Positions 12,047-12,954 of a stretch of 12,954 nt of DNA are shown piece by piece (within the stretch, counting starts at the first letter, position 1; the number at the start of each line of letters is the position of its first letter). The notes beneath the pieces were generated by a model. It made no database searches. It was not told where the DNA came from and saw only the letters and a program-made list of their open reading frames with translations. This DNA comes from Treponema sp. (lineage in GTDB: Bacteria; Spirochaetota; Spirochaetia; Treponematales; Breznakiellaceae). Location: assembly GCA_031284385.1 (NCBI GenBank), contig JAISZZ010000157.1:1-12954 (forward strand). Reading direction: 5' to 3'. Made by a program: the position numbers and the translations under genes.

Positions 12047-12954
12047 ATGGAACAGAATAATTATTCAGCGCAAAATATACAGGTACTAAAGGGGCTCGAA
12101 GCCGTGCGGAAACGGCCGGGTATGTATATAGGAACTACAGGAATAGACGGGCTGCATCATCTTGTATTTGAGGTGGTCGACAACTCTATTGACGAGGCGA
12201 TGCAGGGTTTTTGCACCGAGATACTCGTTGTCCTTGAGGGAAATGATGTTGTCCGCGTAGAGGATAACGGCCGCGGTATTCCGGTTGACATACATCAGGA
12301 AGAAAAGGTGAGCGCCCTTGAGTTGGTGATGACACGCCTCCACGCCGGAGGCAAGTTTGATAAGAAATCATACAAAGTCTCAGGCGGTTTGCACGGGGTG
12401 GGCGTTTCCGTCGTGAACGCGCTGTCCGAGTGGTGCGAAGCCTTTGTTTATATCGACGGGAAAATCCACACCCAGCGTTACAAGATTGGTATCGCGGAAG
12501 GGCCGGCGCGGGAGGTCGGCAGCACGGATAGACGCGGCACTGAAATCCGGTTTAAGGCCGACACCACAATATTCGAGACAACCACGTACAACTTTGACGC
12601 GCTAAGCAACAGGCTCCGCGAGCTTGCCTTTTTGAACAAAAGTCTGAAGATAACGATACGGGACGAGCGGCTTTCCACGCCCAAATTCCATGAATTCAAA
12701 TTCGACGGCGGCATAAAAAGTTTTGTAGAGTATTTGAACGCCGGCAAAAAGGTTCTTTATCAAGAGCCTATCGTGCTGGCCGGCAGCCGCGAGGACGACA
12801 TACAGGGAACTGTGGAGATAGAATGCGCGATTCAACATAACGACGGCTTTAACGAGATAATGTACTCGTTTGTCAACGACATAAATACCCGCGAGGGCGG
12901 TACGCACCTTGTAGGATTTAAGGCGGCGTTGACGCATACATTGAACGAGTTTCT
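12047..12954 (+). CDS. gyrB: DNA gyrase subunit B, N-terminal part (runs off right edge)
   Basis: GyrB supplies the ATPase of gyrase, which adds negative supercoils. The 302 visible codons cover the GHKL ATPase domain and part of the transducer. Visible elements: RPGMYIG (23-29), the catalytic E42 and Mg-binding N46 in FEVVDNSIDEA, D73 and G77 in VEDNGRGIP, LHAGGKFD (98-105), the ATP lid YKVSGGLHGVGVSVVNALS (109-127), and FVNDINTREGGTH (275-287). E42, N46 and D73 fall at the same numbers as in E. coli GyrB. The sequence reads as treponemal GyrB rather than ParE. No SD precedes the ATG and the predicted transcript start coincides with it, so translation may be leaderless. The C-terminal TOPRIM part lies outside the window. 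Confidence 0.97.
   Translation, partial: MEQNNYSAQNIQVLKGLEAVRKRPGMYIGTTGIDGLHHLVFEVVDNSIDEAMQGFCTEILVVLEGNDVVRVEDNGRGIPVDIHQEEKVSALELVMTRLHAGGKFDKKSYKVSGGLHGVGVSVVNALSEWCEAFVYIDGKIHTQRYKIGIAEGPAREVGSTDRRGTEIRFKADTTIFETTTYNFDALSNRLRELAFLNKSLKITIRDERLSTPKFHEFKFDGGIKSFVEYLNAGKKVLYQEPIVLAGSREDDIQGTVEIECAIQHNDGFNEIMYSFVNDINTREGGTHLVGFKAALTHTLNEF

Noticed and set aside
12086..12937. Minus-strand frames opposite gyrB
   Set aside because: Shadows of gyrB, whose motifs are intact; the true gyrB frame is open to the window edge with no stop.

Overview
This 12.95-kb window looks like a spirochaete chromosome segment, most likely a treponeme or close relative. The GyrB N-terminus reads as treponemal. 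Several secreted proteins carry lipoprotein signals with a relaxed lipobox. The block rplU-prp-rpmA-obgE-nadD::yqeK-LCP-rsfS is a conserved housekeeping arrangement. Intergenic DNA is rich in short palindromes and 9-bp tandem repeats. Genus placement is inference from remembered family resemblance; no search was run.

Layout, left to right. (1) 1-457: the start of a minus-strand lipoprotein gene that runs off the left edge, a possible 55-codon ORF just upstream of it (ATGA overlap), a strong promoter, and a 73-nt inverted tandem repeat. (2) 458-2526, minus strand: tpiA with its own promoter, and clpP followed closely by a DUF3842 gene. (3) 2554-4028, plus strand: a lipoprotein gene with a strong promoter divergent from clpP, then a gene for a hyperacidic Asp/aromatic-repeat protein with one hydrophobic segment. 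(4) 4029-4250: a convergent junction with several hairpins. (5) 4251-9789, minus strand: one tightly packed operon, in transcription order rplU, prp, rpmA, obgE, nadD::yqeK, an LCP/LytR_C protein, rsfS and a sirtuin. Spacings range from 23-nt overlaps to a 33-nt gap. The promoter lies at 9760-9789 and has a 7-bp inverted repeat inside it. (6) 9790-10222: a gene-free stretch with a 43-nt palindrome, a C14-(CA)5 tract and a large inverted repeat. (7) 10223-11966, minus strand: an LPP20-type lipoprotein gene followed by a FemAB-type peptidoglycan-bridge transferase gene. (8) 12011-12954, plus strand: gyrB, cut by the right edge.

The large operon combines ribosomal proteins L21 and L27, ribosome assembly or silencing factors (ObgE, RsfS), NAD synthesis (NadD), Ap4A hydrolysis (YqeK), an envelope LCP-like protein and an NAD-consuming sirtuin. 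It therefore joins translation capacity, NAD turnover and nucleotide-alarm signalling in one transcript. No CRISPR array, tRNA, rRNA, insertion sequence or phage gene was recognised. The window is mostly core genome; its most unusual content is small-scale: possible leaderless starts, the small overlapping ORF, the acidic protein and the structured intergenic elements.
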